Shown: one piece after another, positions 1-11,200 of the stretch | Position numbering within the stretch: position 1 is the stretch's first letter | Layout: the number at the start of each line of letters is the position of its first letter | Assembly (NCBI GenBank): GCA_001247695.2 | Contig: LGRX02035488.1 | Location: forward strand, 1-64,000 | DNA: 64,000 nt | Direction of reading: 5' to 3' | Source of the DNA: Cymbomonas tetramitiformis | Taxonomy: Eukaryota > Chlorophyta > Pyramimonadophyceae > Pyramimonadales > Pyramimonadaceae | Position numbers and translations under genes: made by a program | The notes under the pieces: generated by a model | Told to the model about the DNA's origin: nothing | The model's input: only the letters and a program-made list of their open reading frames with translations | Database searches by the model: none

Positions 1-48
1 CACCTTTTGATTTTCCAGATGAACAGCTGCTCCTGCAGCCAAGCCAAT

Positions 49-1328
49 TTATGATTTCAGTAATTTCAACAGTTTCAAGCTCTTACTTCCTATGAGTGTA
101 AGTAGGAAAGGCGCATTTGCGTGGTCGAACGTATCCTCACCTTGCAAGTCTTCTGATGGGCAAGGTGCGGATACGGATCCCTCGATGACCGCATCAGCAC
201 GCGCTGCCAGAGCAGCAGCTCCAGCTTTGATCTCTGCCAGTTTTTCTTTCCTCTTCTGCTGCTTCTCCCTGAACTGCGTCGCTACCTCCTCCTCCTCCTC
301 CGAGAAATCGCTCAAGTAGTCGAGCAGGAGTCCGTCCAGGGTCGCATTAGCAGCACCCGCACCCAGCTGCTCCTCCGCCACATCCTGCCCCCCAGCGTCT
401 GCAGCAACCTCACCAGCAGCCTGCTCCTCCTCCACGATCGCCTGCTGCTGCCCCCCAGCAGCAGCTCCACCAGCAGCTCCAGCAGCCACAGCGTCTGCAG
501 CAACATCACCAGCAGCCTGCTCCTCCTCCATGATCGCCTCCTGCTGCCCCCCAGCAGAAGCTCCGGCAGCAGCTCCGGCAGCCCCAGCGTCTGCAGCGCA
601 ACCTCCCCAGCAGCCTGCTCCTCCTCCACGATCGCCTGCTGCTGCCCCCCAGCAGCAGCTCCAGCAGCAGCTCCAGCAGCCCCGGCGTCTGCAGCAACCT
701 CCCCTGCAGCCTGCTCCTCCTCCACGATCGCCTCCTGCTGCCCCTCAGCAGCAGGGCCAGCAGCTCCAGCAGCCCCAAGCCGAGTCCAAGGCTGGCTTCG
801 CGCCTTGAGCTCCGCCATCATCCCAGGAGGATATTTCGAAGGCAGGCAAAACTTGTGAAACCCAGCCATGCCATCGCATCCCGCGCGGTGGCACCAGTTC
901 ATGTCTGGGTTCTGCTTGAAGCCATAGGCGCACACTCCATGGAAACTGCGCTTGCAATTTCTACAGGAATGCCCGGGTGGCGAGCCATCCACCTTCCCCT
1001 TGGCGCAAAACAGGCAGAAGTCGTCCGACCAACTTCCGCACTGTCCGCATTCCCCGGGGTAGGCTGCCCCCGCAGAACAGACCCGGTGATAATACCCCCC
1101 ACACATTCGGCAGTTGTCATCCAATACGGGCACCCTGCCAGGAACCCGTGAATGCGGGCAGTAAGGCACGCAGCACACTTTAGGCTTTGCAAAGGCCAGC
1201 TTCTTCTTTGTCTTGGAGGCTTGTGAATCCCCAGCCCCCGTGCCCACCAAAGCGCCCCCACGCGCTAGCTGGGCTCTCCTCCCTGGTTTTTGGGTCCCTG
1301 TCTCTGACTTAGTGTTGCGGCGCGACAT
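49..1328 (-). pseudogene. Cys/His-rich zinc-finger protein with A/E/Q repeat tail, frameshifted
   Basis: The ATG at 1328 opens a basic N-terminus followed by about 110 residues packed with Cys and His (pairs such as CCVPYC, CRMCGGYYHRVC, CGQC, CLFC, CRNCKRSFHGVC, HKFC). The spacing resembles PHD or RING-type zinc-binding modules, suggesting protein or histone-tail binding. The second half consists of imperfect repeats rich in Ala, Glu and Gln, then an acidic, coiled-coil-like tail ending at 49. One repeat copy near 596-600 has GCGCAACC where its sisters have GCAACC; this 2-base gain moves the frame, so the protein reads in one frame from 1328 to about 600 and in another to 49. It lies divergently to the transposase-like gene at 2222 across a hairpin array, so it may be an accessory gene of the same element. 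Function is inferred only. Confidence 0.55.
400..780. repeat. four imperfect ~92-102 bp coding tandem repeats
   Basis: The block beginning CCTGCTCCTCCTCCA recurs near 420, 512, 614 and 710. On the minus strand it encodes a roughly 32-residue unit, IVEEEQAAGEVAADAG followed by an Ala/Gly/Gln stretch. One copy carries the 2-bp insertion that breaks the frame of the zinc-finger gene. Confidence 0.7.
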
Positions 1329-1330
1329 GC

Positions 1331-1543
1331 TTAATTATCGATCGGTTCCCAGTTGACACCAGGGGTCTCGTCCAATAACGCTTGGTCTATGAAATGTGTT
1401 TGAGCACAAGGGAGACACGCCCAATGCTCTGCGTAGTCTGCGATGTCCCACAAATAGCAATCTGGCCCCCACCAGCAACGTACTTGTGCTTTGTTCTTGT
1501 TGTCTAATAAACAGAATTCACACTCAAGCACGAAACGAGGCAT
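1331..1543 (-). CDS. small Cys-rich ORF (70 aa)
   Basis: This 70-codon reading frame begins with ATG at 1543 and holds CEFC, CWWGPDC and CLPCAQTHF, a spacing compatible with a small zinc-binding domain. Its TAA stop lies 2 nt before the ATG of the larger zinc-finger ORF and in another frame. The two may be exons or frameshifted parts of one zinc-finger protein rather than separate genes. No known family was recognised. Confidence 0.4.
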   Translation of the reverse strand: MPRFVLECEFCLLDNKNKAQVRCWWGPDCYLWDIADYAEHWACLPCAQTHFIDQALLDETPGVNWEPIDN

Positions 1544-1626
1544 TCTTAGGTAGTGACGGAGTAGTTAGAAATTGCACTTGGTGAGTTCTGGTGCAGAATG
1601 TGGTTTAGTTCTACATTCTACTGTCA

Positions 1627-2092
1627 CACCGCCCGTGCGATGAAAGCCCTCCCGTGACTAGGAACATCGCGCGGGCGGTGAGCTGCATTGTCGAAATTGT
1701 AGAATCTAATATAAACTCACCGAAACTATCACCGCCCGTGCGATGAAAGCCCTCCCGTGACTAGGAACATCGCGCGGGCGGTGAGCTGCGTTGTCGAAAT
1801 TGTAAGATCTAATATAAACTCACCGAAACTGTCACCGCCCGCTTGATGAAAGCCCTCCTGTGACTAGGAACATCGCACGGGCGGTGAGCTGGGTTGTCGA
1901 AATTGTAAGATCTAATATAAACTCACCGAAACTGTCACCGCCCGCTTGATGAAAGCCCTCCTGTGACTAGGAACATCGCGCGGGCGGTGAGCTGCGTTGT
2001 CGAAATTGTAAGATCTAGTATAAATTCACTGAAACTGTCACCGCCCGCTTGATGAAAGCCCTCCTGTGACTAGGAACATCGTGCGGGCGGTG
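1627..2092. repeat. five-copy 103-bp tandem array, each unit with a long hairpin
   Basis: Units start at 1627, 1730, 1833, 1936 and 2039, an exact 103-bp spacing. Each has a left arm CACCGCCCG..GATG and a right arm CATCG..CGGGCGGTG around a 22-nt loop that starts AAAGCCCTCC. The spacer contains TTGTCGAAATTGTA. The array lies between two divergent genes (1543 minus, 2222 plus), a position that suits a promoter or a transposase-binding array. That role is inference. Confidence 0.85.
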
Positions 2093-2221
2093 TTCTACTG
2101 TGTTGCTTTTTAACATGCAAGGTGCTAAAGCACAAGTTCATATTGTTTTTTCTGAACACTACATACACAAAGATGTAATACATCGCTGCTTATTAGTGGC
2201 ATATATTGATAGAAAGATATC

Positions 2222-3040
2222 ATGTTTTCGGATGGTTTTCTGCTGGATATGTTGCCTTGGCTGACTAGCATTGGTGTTCAGGCGAAAGATTTCCCAACAG
2301 ACTATCCTATTGCGGAGGAGAACGTGGAACGCGGGATTGAGCTGACTAGAGAAATATCAGAGTTTGCAGCGCATTGGCATGAAACAGGGGCGGAATGTGC
2401 GGGAACGCCGCTTGGAGACCAGGTCGTGGAGGTGGCTGAGCCAACTTCGACTGCGATCAAACGTCGTGCCAGCAATGTGCAACGCCAAAGGAATTCTCGT
2501 TCAAAGAAATGCCTGAAATTGGAGTCTACCGCGACATGCGCGGACGCTAGTAGAGCACAAGCCTCCGAGGTAACCGCAGTGGTCCCGCGTGGAAGCCAGT
2601 CGTACTGGAATAAGAAGATCGGCGCGGTGTTCCAGAACTCACCGGGAACTATAGCTGGGGCGTTGGCGAAGAGGCGAACTACATACGCACATTAAACGCG
2701 GATGATCAACGTCTCTTGCGCACGCAACTGGCCAGCGCAGAGGACAACGTTGGACAAATAATGGTCTCAAGTTTTCGGGCTTCATATTCAGCTTTGGCAA
2801 CAACCAGAACCAATCAGAACCAGGACACTCAACTATTTGGGGCTGCAATGGCGTTTGGAGAAGCCGCACGGGGTATGGAGAACACGATCGCGGAGGTATT
2901 GGGCATTCGACGTCCGGTTGTGCTTACTGGGATAATAGGGCATCGCAACTTGCTGGATGGAGCGAGCTTGGGGACTGTACAAAGGCTTCGAAGTGGGCTT
3001 CTGGAAGGCTTGGTTAGAAAGAATCGACACTTGGCTAACC
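2222..3040 (+). pseudogene. transposase-like protein, N-terminal part (element D)
   Basis: The ATG at 2222 opens a frame of about 130 residues; the sequence then continues in another frame from about 2614 to 3040 (TGNYSWGVGEEANYIRTLN is in the second frame), so there is a frameshift or lost splice near 2614-2640. The segment stops being gene-like at 3040, exactly where the Dualen-type element begins. Joining 3040 to 16540 restores one frame (HLAN at the left, QVANEQL at the right), so this is the N-terminus of the transposase-like gene continuing at 16540. No catalytic motif lies in this part; it contains Lys/Arg-rich stretches and an Ala-rich helical region. Confidence 0.6.
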
Positions 3041-3116
3041 TCGAACCGGAAAGCAAAAGAAAATCGGGAGCACTGGCGAGTCCAGGCCCCGTACTGGTCG
3101 CCCCGAAGGGGACCAG

Positions 3117-5186
3117 TTGGGACAACCTAAGTTGGGACAACCTGTTGGGACAACCAAAAAAAACGAAAAACAAAAAGAGCCAAACGAATCCGAGGGGGAA
3201 CCCCTGAGGGAAGAAAACGCATCAACAGTCCCACACACCAGAATCCAGGAGGCTCTCACGGAGCCTCTGGACATATTCGCGACGCCAGGGGTCGTGCAGC
3301 ACCCACCGAAGGCGATCCCGTCAGCAAAAAAGTTCCTAAAACAGATCTCGGATATGCCGAGAAGGCAAAGCTCGGATATGCCATCTGAGGAGCTGCCAGC
3401 AATATACATCAAAGAGCTGGCCGCCGGATACTGCGTCGACAAACGACCAGTCATCACGGCAGAGGACCCGCCTGCCCTCATAAGCAAACTGGGAGTCCCC
3501 ACAGAGGGCTCGGACGACAAGGAAGGAATCCATGTCCCTATGCACGTCCGGGCCCTCACGGGCTGTGAACTCAGCCCAGAACACACAACGCAAACGGGGC
3601 TGCCATCCAAAGGCAGGCCCCAACTCAAAATAACGGACCTGGCAGAAACAGTGGAGTCTGCCATCCAGTACCTACGGTACTTGGACGCTGCAATCAGACT
3701 CAGCACCGAAGATCCCTATACCAGGGTCTTCAACCACGAACACACCCACATCTGGCTCGACGAGCGGGGACGAGTAGCGCAGATAGACCTGGCTTTCAAA
3801 ACCAGGAAAATCGCGCTGCTCGTCCTACACAACCCAATATTCAGGCTGCCCATGCGCTGCAGGCCCCAGCAGCACCAAACCTTCTCTCCGGAGCAGCAGG
3901 CCATACCTTGTATATATGTATGGTCCCCCTGGAACCCCACCGTAGGGCCAGCGGCGGACCGTACCATACTGGTGTACGGGGAGGGTCTGGGAAAAGAAGT
4001 CATCCTCCGGGACGTGGCCTGCGCACTTGCAGGCCAGTTTATGTTTAAGGAGGAGGACCGTCACCCCCTCGGGCATCTCGTAGACAAGATCAAGAAGGGT
4101 GCAAAAAAAGAATCAGAAAAGGACTCGGGACTGAGGGAAGTCCTGCTGCTGGAAGCAGTCTCCCCCGAGGCAGCACAAGCCATCCTCCAGAACCCATATG
4201 ACTTCGGGGTCCCCACCACCTCTGTATGGCTCCCATCGAAACAACAAGCGGAGGAATCGAACAGGACCGGGGTGGTTGTCATCGACTACAAACAGGTACT
4301 GTTCACCTCACACCGCTCCAGTCTGGTGGAGGCCATCGCAGCTCACATACAAAAGCTGACGGCCTCCACCAACAAACTCGAAACCCTCCAAGACATCTTC
4401 CGACTCCACGTAGGAACGGGGCAGTGGGCCCCGTCCACCTGGGGGAACCCGGCGACCCTCATCCAGTGGAAGAGGAACGGGAACAGAACGATCAACCACT
4501 ACTGTGTCCTGACCCAGCCTGCATACGAAGCTCTGTACGAGGCTGGGCAGCAAGGGACACAGACCATCTCCGTACTGGCGGGGATAAACAAAGAAGGTAA
4601 GAAGCTCTACGCATCCGTTGAGCTGGAGGTGGGAAGGTGGAGCCAGAAGGGGCCCGGCACAGAAGCGGCGAAAATGAAAGGGGCCCCCCGCCAATCGCCT
4701 GGAAGGAAAGTAGGGGACGAGAAGCTGGGCGACCCCGGGCAGCAGGCTGCCGCCGCCATCCACCGAGTGGAGGCGGCGGCCAAGAGCGCAGTTAGGAGAA
4801 CTGCAGGTAAGGCTGACCAGGGAACGATCCCCCCCGAGGTCACCAAGACTCTCATCGACCTTACACATCAGCTGAAACTCTTCAACGACGGGCTCCCCGC
4901 CAACATACAAAGACTTCGTGACCTCCAGATAGCAGAGGACGAAAAGACCTCCGAACGTCACCGTGAACTACTCATCGTCCTGGGCGCGGTGGTCACCGGC
5001 CAGAAGGAGAGCTCGAAGGCCCTCATCGGTGAAGCACGAAACACCACGGCCTCCATCAAGGCACTGGTAGACACACTGACGAGCCAACAGCCGGTGCACG
5101 ACGGGGAGGGACGCCAGACAGCACCCCCCCCCAGGAGGAGGGGGGGCCACCCCAGACCGACCTGGGGCCGATCGACACGAGCCTAG
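3117..5186 (+). CDS. Dualen ORF1 protein (up to 689 aa)
   Basis: This long open frame lies just downstream of the 5' end of the element. The first in-frame ATG is at 3354; the frame is open upstream of it, so the start is uncertain. No standard LINE ORF1 domain (RRM, CCHC or esterase) was recognised. The central part is a mixed globular sequence (about residues 150-450). The last 170 residues are Ala/Lys/Glu-rich and predicted helical, which would suit oligomerisation or RNA binding. It ends at 5186 in a C9/G7-rich region, after which the ORF2 frame takes over. ORF1 products of non-LTR elements normally bind element RNA; here that is inference from position. Confidence 0.6.
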   Translation: MGQPKLGQPVGTTKKNEKQKEPNESEGEPLREENASTVPHTRIQEALTEPLDIFATPGVVQHPPKAIPSAKKFLKQISDMPRRQSSDMPSEELPAIYIKELAAGYCVDKRPVITAEDPPALISKLGVPTEGSDDKEGIHVPMHVRALTGCELSPEHTTQTGLPSKGRPQLKITDLAETVESAIQYLRYLDAAIRLSTEDPYTRVFNHEHTHIWLDERGRVAQIDLAFKTRKIALLVLHNPIFRLPMRCRPQQHQTFSPEQQAIPCIYVWSPWNPTVGPAADRTILVYGEGLGKEVILRDVACALAGQFMFKEEDRHPLGHLVDKIKKGAKKESEKDSGLREVLLLEAVSPEAAQAILQNPYDFGVPTTSVWLPSKQQAEESNRTGVVVIDYKQVLFTSHRSSLVEAIAAHIQKLTASTNKLETLQDIFRLHVGTGQWAPSTWGNPATLIQWKRNGNRTINHYCVLTQPAYEALYEAGQQGTQTISVLAGINKEGKKLYASVELEVGRWSQKGPGTEAAKMKGAPRQSPGRKVGDEKLGDPGQQAAAAIHRVEAAAKSAVRRTAGKADQGTIPPEVTKTLIDLTHQLKLFNDGLPANIQRLRDLQIAEDEKTSERHRELLIVLGAVVTGQKESSKALIGEARNTTASIKALVDTLTSQQPVHDGEGRQTAPPPRRRGGHPRPTWGRSTRA

Positions 5187-5248
5187 CCACCAGAAGTCAA
5201 ACGATCCCAAAACGAAAAAGCGGACCTGCAGGCACAGCTGCCGGTGAG

Positions 5249-8200
5249 GTGGAGATCGAGACGGAAAGCCCGACCAAGAAAAGGAGGGCCAAATCGGTCC
5301 CTCAAAGGGAAGAGGGACCGATCACCAGAACGGTAAGCAACGTGCCCATCCCCACTTACAGACCTCTTCTTATTTCAGAACGAACTGACACACCACTGAC
5401 ACACAGAGGGGGGGCATGCTTCACAGGCGGCGCTGTCCAGAAAGTTTTAGCTGGAACAAAAGACCACGAACCCCCAGTGGGTAGGATGAATGTAGAAGAC
5501 CTTGCAGTGAACACCTGTGTAGGTAGAACACAATTAATAGTAATATTCATCTATTTCCTGATAGCCTGCCTTCCTGCACTGTCTGTAGCATATGGCCAAC
5601 TTCCAAATAATCCAACGTGCCTGCCTGCCATTGCAACTGCCACTGACAAATGCTGTGAATACATGCACCCAGCAAGCACTTCCCACACTGACCACGCCGG
5701 GGGACCGAGCATTAACCACACACCGTTCGAAAGGAAAATGTCAATTCACCATAATAACTTACTACAAACTAACCGAAAACCAATAGCAACACCCCGGCAG
5801 ACAAAGAGTCCCCATGCCCATGAATGTGCTACTATGCCTACCTCCGAGCACAGGCGAAATGGCCATACCATATTCAGCGAGAATGGCCACACCATATACA
5901 GTTATAACTTCCCCAATGATAACCACGAAGATACAAAAATTAACATGAGCTTAAACCACTTTTCACACCACATAGCTGGCAACCCCAGCAATAATGGTAT
6001 GAACCCTACAGTAACCCTAAGAGGGACGGCCACAAATGGCCACACAACACCCAATGGGTGGGAAGGGTTGACGAAAAACTTTGTAGGATGGCTCAGCAGA
6101 GCAAGGGAAAGCGATGTGCGAAATGCCAGGACCGACCGCCAACCTTCGACCACAAGCGAATTCCTAAAACTGCTCTACGTAAAAATGATAAATTTCGCAG
6201 AACATTCCGAAACCCCCCGAAATTTTGGCACACCAAAGGGACGACATATACCAGGGGGGGGCCACCAAGAAAAAGATGTCAAGGGCGTTACAACAGGGGC
6301 TTTAGGGCAGTGTAACGCTGTAACGGTTAACTCGACGGCAACACAAGCACAGTGGACGCAACAAAAACGGGTGAGGGGGGGTAGAAACAAGCACCCCGAC
6401 CAGAAACTATGCCAAACAAGCAGGGACAAGCTACATGAGCCCCCACCCTGCAAACCAAAGGGCCCCCACCACAATATAAGCACCAACCCTACTGAAACCC
6501 TACCAAATAATGGTACAACCGACTCCACACAGGCCAGCAGAATGATAGGAACGCCGAAAAACTTTGGGAATATGCTAAGAAGAGTGGGAGGCAGCCACAC
6601 ACAAAAAATGAGAGCAAACTGCCGACATTCGACCACAAGCGAATTCCCGAAATTGCTCTACGTAAAAACAACCTTTTTTGGAAAACACGCCCAAACGCCC
6701 CAAAATTTTTACACAACCACGAAAATACACACAAAAAACGGGGCCCACCCTGAGAAAAGTGCTAGGGGTGTTACAGAAAGGGATTTAGGGCAATGTAACG
6801 CTGTAACCATAAACTCACGAATGCGAGCAGCACCACACAACCGGAGAGCAACACGACATGGAGCTGAACCACACTACCCAAGGGGGGCACGACACGAAGC
6901 TACCAGGCCACTATGGAACGCTGCACTAGCCATAACCCCGATACTCGCTATACTGATGATTACACTAACAACAAGTAGGAAAACTGGTCGCATGTGGGGA
7001 ACACACAACACGAACAGCAACGACATAACGCGCAGCCGCAGAACGCGAAGAAAACGGACCACAGCAAGGAATGCAGCGGCACGGTGGACACGACCACCCC
7101 ACGGCTACAAATTACTCAAGATAATTTACCGTAACGGTAAACCCTTCCTAGTTAGAACAAGGAGACCGGAACACGCAGTGACTGCGATAAAAGAAGGCAC
7201 CCCAACAAGAGGCAGACCACTAATGCGGGAGATTGAGCAAAGGATGAGGCGGCACACCCGGCGCTGGAAAACAAACATGACGGGTGGGGGGAGTCAGAAC
7301 CACACGGAAATATACCCGTACAACACCACTACGAAGGGACTATTCGAAAAGAAAGGCCGGCTGAACATGTTCCAAATGCAACATGCCCACTCACTGTATG
7401 AAGATGACCCATTGCCCCCCCTGGTAATAGCCACAATGAGAGAAACACTGAAACCGGGTAACAACAGAGAACCGCACACAACGAAGGCACTGCAGCTACT
7501 CGGGAACTCCCGGGGCTTCTGCATACCGGTTTGCGATGGCAAACACTGGAGGGCAGTGCTGGCCGGACCAGACAAAGGAAATGACAAACTGAAGTTCTGG
7601 ATATATGACTCCTCGAATGGGAGAACCAATGCAACGTCACGCAACACCAAAAGGCTAACAGCGGAAATAACCAACTGGACGGAACACTTGGCCGAGACAC
7701 TCAACAAACAAATAACAGTGGAACTGATGAATGTGGGCAACCAAAGCGCGCAGGACCAATACAGCTGCGGGGTATGGGTACTGATGGCCGCGGAAGCTTG
7801 GATGCACTACCAAAAAACATGCCCAGGGGGGCATTGGCCCACCCACTTCAACGAGGCAGTCAGCAAATGGGGGGCCACCGACAGAACGGCGATAACCGCC
7901 TATAGAAAGTCCATACAGCTGCCAGTAAAAGAGATGATAACCACCGCCGAGGGGCAAAGCCGGACGCAGGTGGAAAGCCAGCGAGCGGCAGAGACCCGGA
8001 GGCCTGCGGATGGCCTGAACACAAACCTAGAGGCTGGAAGACAGGCACCACAAACCCAGGAAAGGGGACGCAAAACTACTACGAAGCAACCAGGCCTATG
8101 GGAATGGCTACATAGATTAGCCCCCACAACACCCCCAGGTAATGACGGGCAGACACCTGAGGAGCAGCAAGCACAGGAAACCCACCTAAACGAAGAATGG

Positions 8201-11200
8201 GAGCAAACACAGGACGAACCAACAGCACGATGGGAAAGATTCGTGGACACACGGCTGGAAACACCAGAGGCGTGCCAGGACTCCCGAGAATACCAAACCC
8301 CTCTCACAGAACCAACAAAGACTGACATAGGAAAGGACCGTCTACACATGCTCACATGGAATGTGGCAGGACAAAGTGATGCCTGCCTTGACCTTGCCGA
8401 GGTCATTAACAAAAGAAGCCAAAACCAACAGAGTCTACAAGTAATTGTACTCACGGAAGTGAAACATGCACACGACAGTGTGATGAGGAGATTTAGAGAC
8501 ATGCAATATACTGCAATAGGCACCAAAACCGAGGTGCAAAAAGTGGAAGGGACAGCCGAACAAGCAATGAAAGGAGGAGTGGCAATACTCCTCGGCAACC
8601 CCTACAGCCATGCACACAACCACCATGTCGTCCCTGCGAAACACCTCGAGGGGTACCTCCTGCATGTCGTGCTGCACCTACCCGGAAAGGTGATGTACCA
8701 CGTGCTAGGCATTTACAACCCGCCAGGAGCAGAGGAGGGCAAAACCAGGGACAAAATACTCAAATATACAACAAACCTACTCAGGAAAACTGCGGGAAAG
8801 GCGAACGAGCATGTAGTCATAGGAGGAGACCTCAATGCGAGCAACACCAGCACAGGTAAAGGGATGACAAAAACCGACAAGCAATGGATGAAACTTGCGG
8901 AGGAGCTAGACCTCCACAATGTAGGCCCGCCAGTCGATACCACACTGAACTGGGCGAAACACAGGAACATTGACAGATGGCTTGCGCCAAGGAACAAGCA
9001 GGCGCAATACGAGATGGGGGACACCACACACCTCACCCGGCACCACACGAGTGACCACGAGATGGTAAGCCTAGCAACCCTCCAGTTGGACAGCATAGGC
9101 ACCCACGAACCATATGTGGACCGCGACCCCCAACCAGGGCACGTAAAGCTGGACACGCCCCTGAACAAAACACACAGGGAAACACTCCAAAGTGTCCTCC
9201 TCAGGACACACGACTATGCCAGAACCGCTCAACTGAAACGCATAACAGAGACAGCCACACAATGCAGGGAAGAGGACAACATGCAAGTGGCGCACGCCAC
9301 CATTGACAGAGCAGGGGAAACGGTACTAAACATACTCACAGAGGCGAACAAATGTGCGCTACAGGACGACGAACTACCAACCGCTACAGTTGGAGGCACC
9401 CCCAACCGAGTGGGAAAGGACCTGCTAATGAGCAAAAAGGACAGAAAGGAAAGGGACGCCGCGATACTCAAGATGCGAAGGCACAAGCAAACCAAACGAC
9501 ACCTACGAAACCCGCACACGGAACACTCAACCCTCCGAAACCTGAAAGAGGGAGAAATGAAAGGCCCAACGGACAGGGACAACGCAGATGCAAAGGAATG
9601 GGTGTCGTGGCTTACTGAGGAGGCCAAAAAAGAAAGGTCGGCGGCGCACAAGGTAGTAAAACAGCACTGGAAACAAGCCAAGCAAAGACACAATGACAAA
9701 ACCGTAAAGGAATATTGGAACAACCAAAAAAGATACCACAAAAGAATATATACCAAGGCGCAAGAAACAGGCCATGCCCCCACGGCGAACATACAGGCCC
9801 TACAGGACAGAGAAGGCAGCCTGGCTGTAGGCCACGGGAACATCGCTAACGCACTAGCAGACCACATGGCTCACTCGGCACCATACAGGATGGAGCACCG
9901 AAGTCCACCCGACTCGAAACCCCCACCATGGGAAGACCCAGCTCACAGGGAGCGCCTCATAAAATTGCCAAGACCAGACCCCAGTGGGCTGGACCTCACG
10001 ATAAGTCGACAGGGCTACAGCAAAGCGGTACACACCCTAAACAATAACAAAGCACCAGGCCCCACCAGGACCCCGAACGAAATTCTTAAGTACATGCCAG
10101 AGGACTTCCATGATGCACTACACGCACTCATGCTGGAAATGTGGAACAGCAAGCATGTCCCTCTCACCTGGAAAAAAGGGACATTCTGCTTCCACCACAA
10201 AAAAGGGGATGTCACCTTACAGCAAAATTACCGACCCATAGCCCTGCTCGAAGGGGTATTCAAGCTGTACACCTCACAGATAGCAAACATGCTCTCCACG
10301 TTCTGCGAAACGCAAGGAATACTAGCCCAGGCTCAGGAAGGCTCAAGGGAAAAAAGGAACACGCTTCGACAACTCACCAGAGTAACCAACGCGATTGAGG
10401 ATGCAAACGTCTCAGGACGAGAACTACATGGCCTGTATGTAGACTTCGAAAACGCGTACGGCTCAGTGGACCACGACAAACTACTCCAAACGATGCAGTA
10501 CCTTGGAATTCCCGACGAACTCACACAGGTGGTGCGGGATGTCCTAGGTACACAAAGCCATGACACAATGTCCATGAACACCAGAGTAGGAGGGGAAACC
10601 TCACACAAAACTGTACAGGTGCAAAGAGGACTCCTCCAGGGAGACAGCATGAGTCCCCTCCTTTTCATAATATACCAGGAACCGTTGTTAAGATGGCTAG
10701 AAGTGGGAGAGCATGGGTACCAACACAAGTATGCAGCAGAACAAGAAAGGCTAGGCCCCCTCAGGACGACAGCAGGGGCGTTCGTTGACGACCTGCTCAT
10801 ACTATGCCCTACGATTTGCCACATGAGGGCTCAGTTACACAAACTACAGGCATTCTCACAGTGGAGTGAACTCAAAATTAACCTCACCAAGTCAGCCATA
10901 ACCGGCATAAAAAATGGGGTCTCCATACCCGAACAACTCCATACAGACCTCAAAATGCTGGGACTGGACGGTAAGCTAAGCCACTTCAAGGTACTCAAGC
11001 CAGACGAAACGTACAAATACCTGGGAGTACTACTTGCATTCACAGGCAGGTGGGACAAAGAGAAAGAGGCCGCTAAGGAAGAGATGAACCACAGAATACA
11101 AGCTCTACTACGCTCCCCTCTAACACCAGACCAAAAAGAATACTCCCTTCACTCCGCAATACTGGGGAAATTCAGATATGGATTGCACCTGGGTCTATAC

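Noticed and set aside
1627..2092. Hairpin units considered as hammerhead or other small self-cleaving ribozymes; the same was asked of the C loop-core family.
   Set aside because: Neither strand has the CUGANGA...GAAA core of a hammerhead, and no twister-type conserved loops were found.
3041..3120. Dualen 5' end placed further right, at the repeated TTGGGACAACC motif near 3117-3158.
   Set aside because: The CTAACC duplication and the restored host frame place the boundary at 3040/3041.
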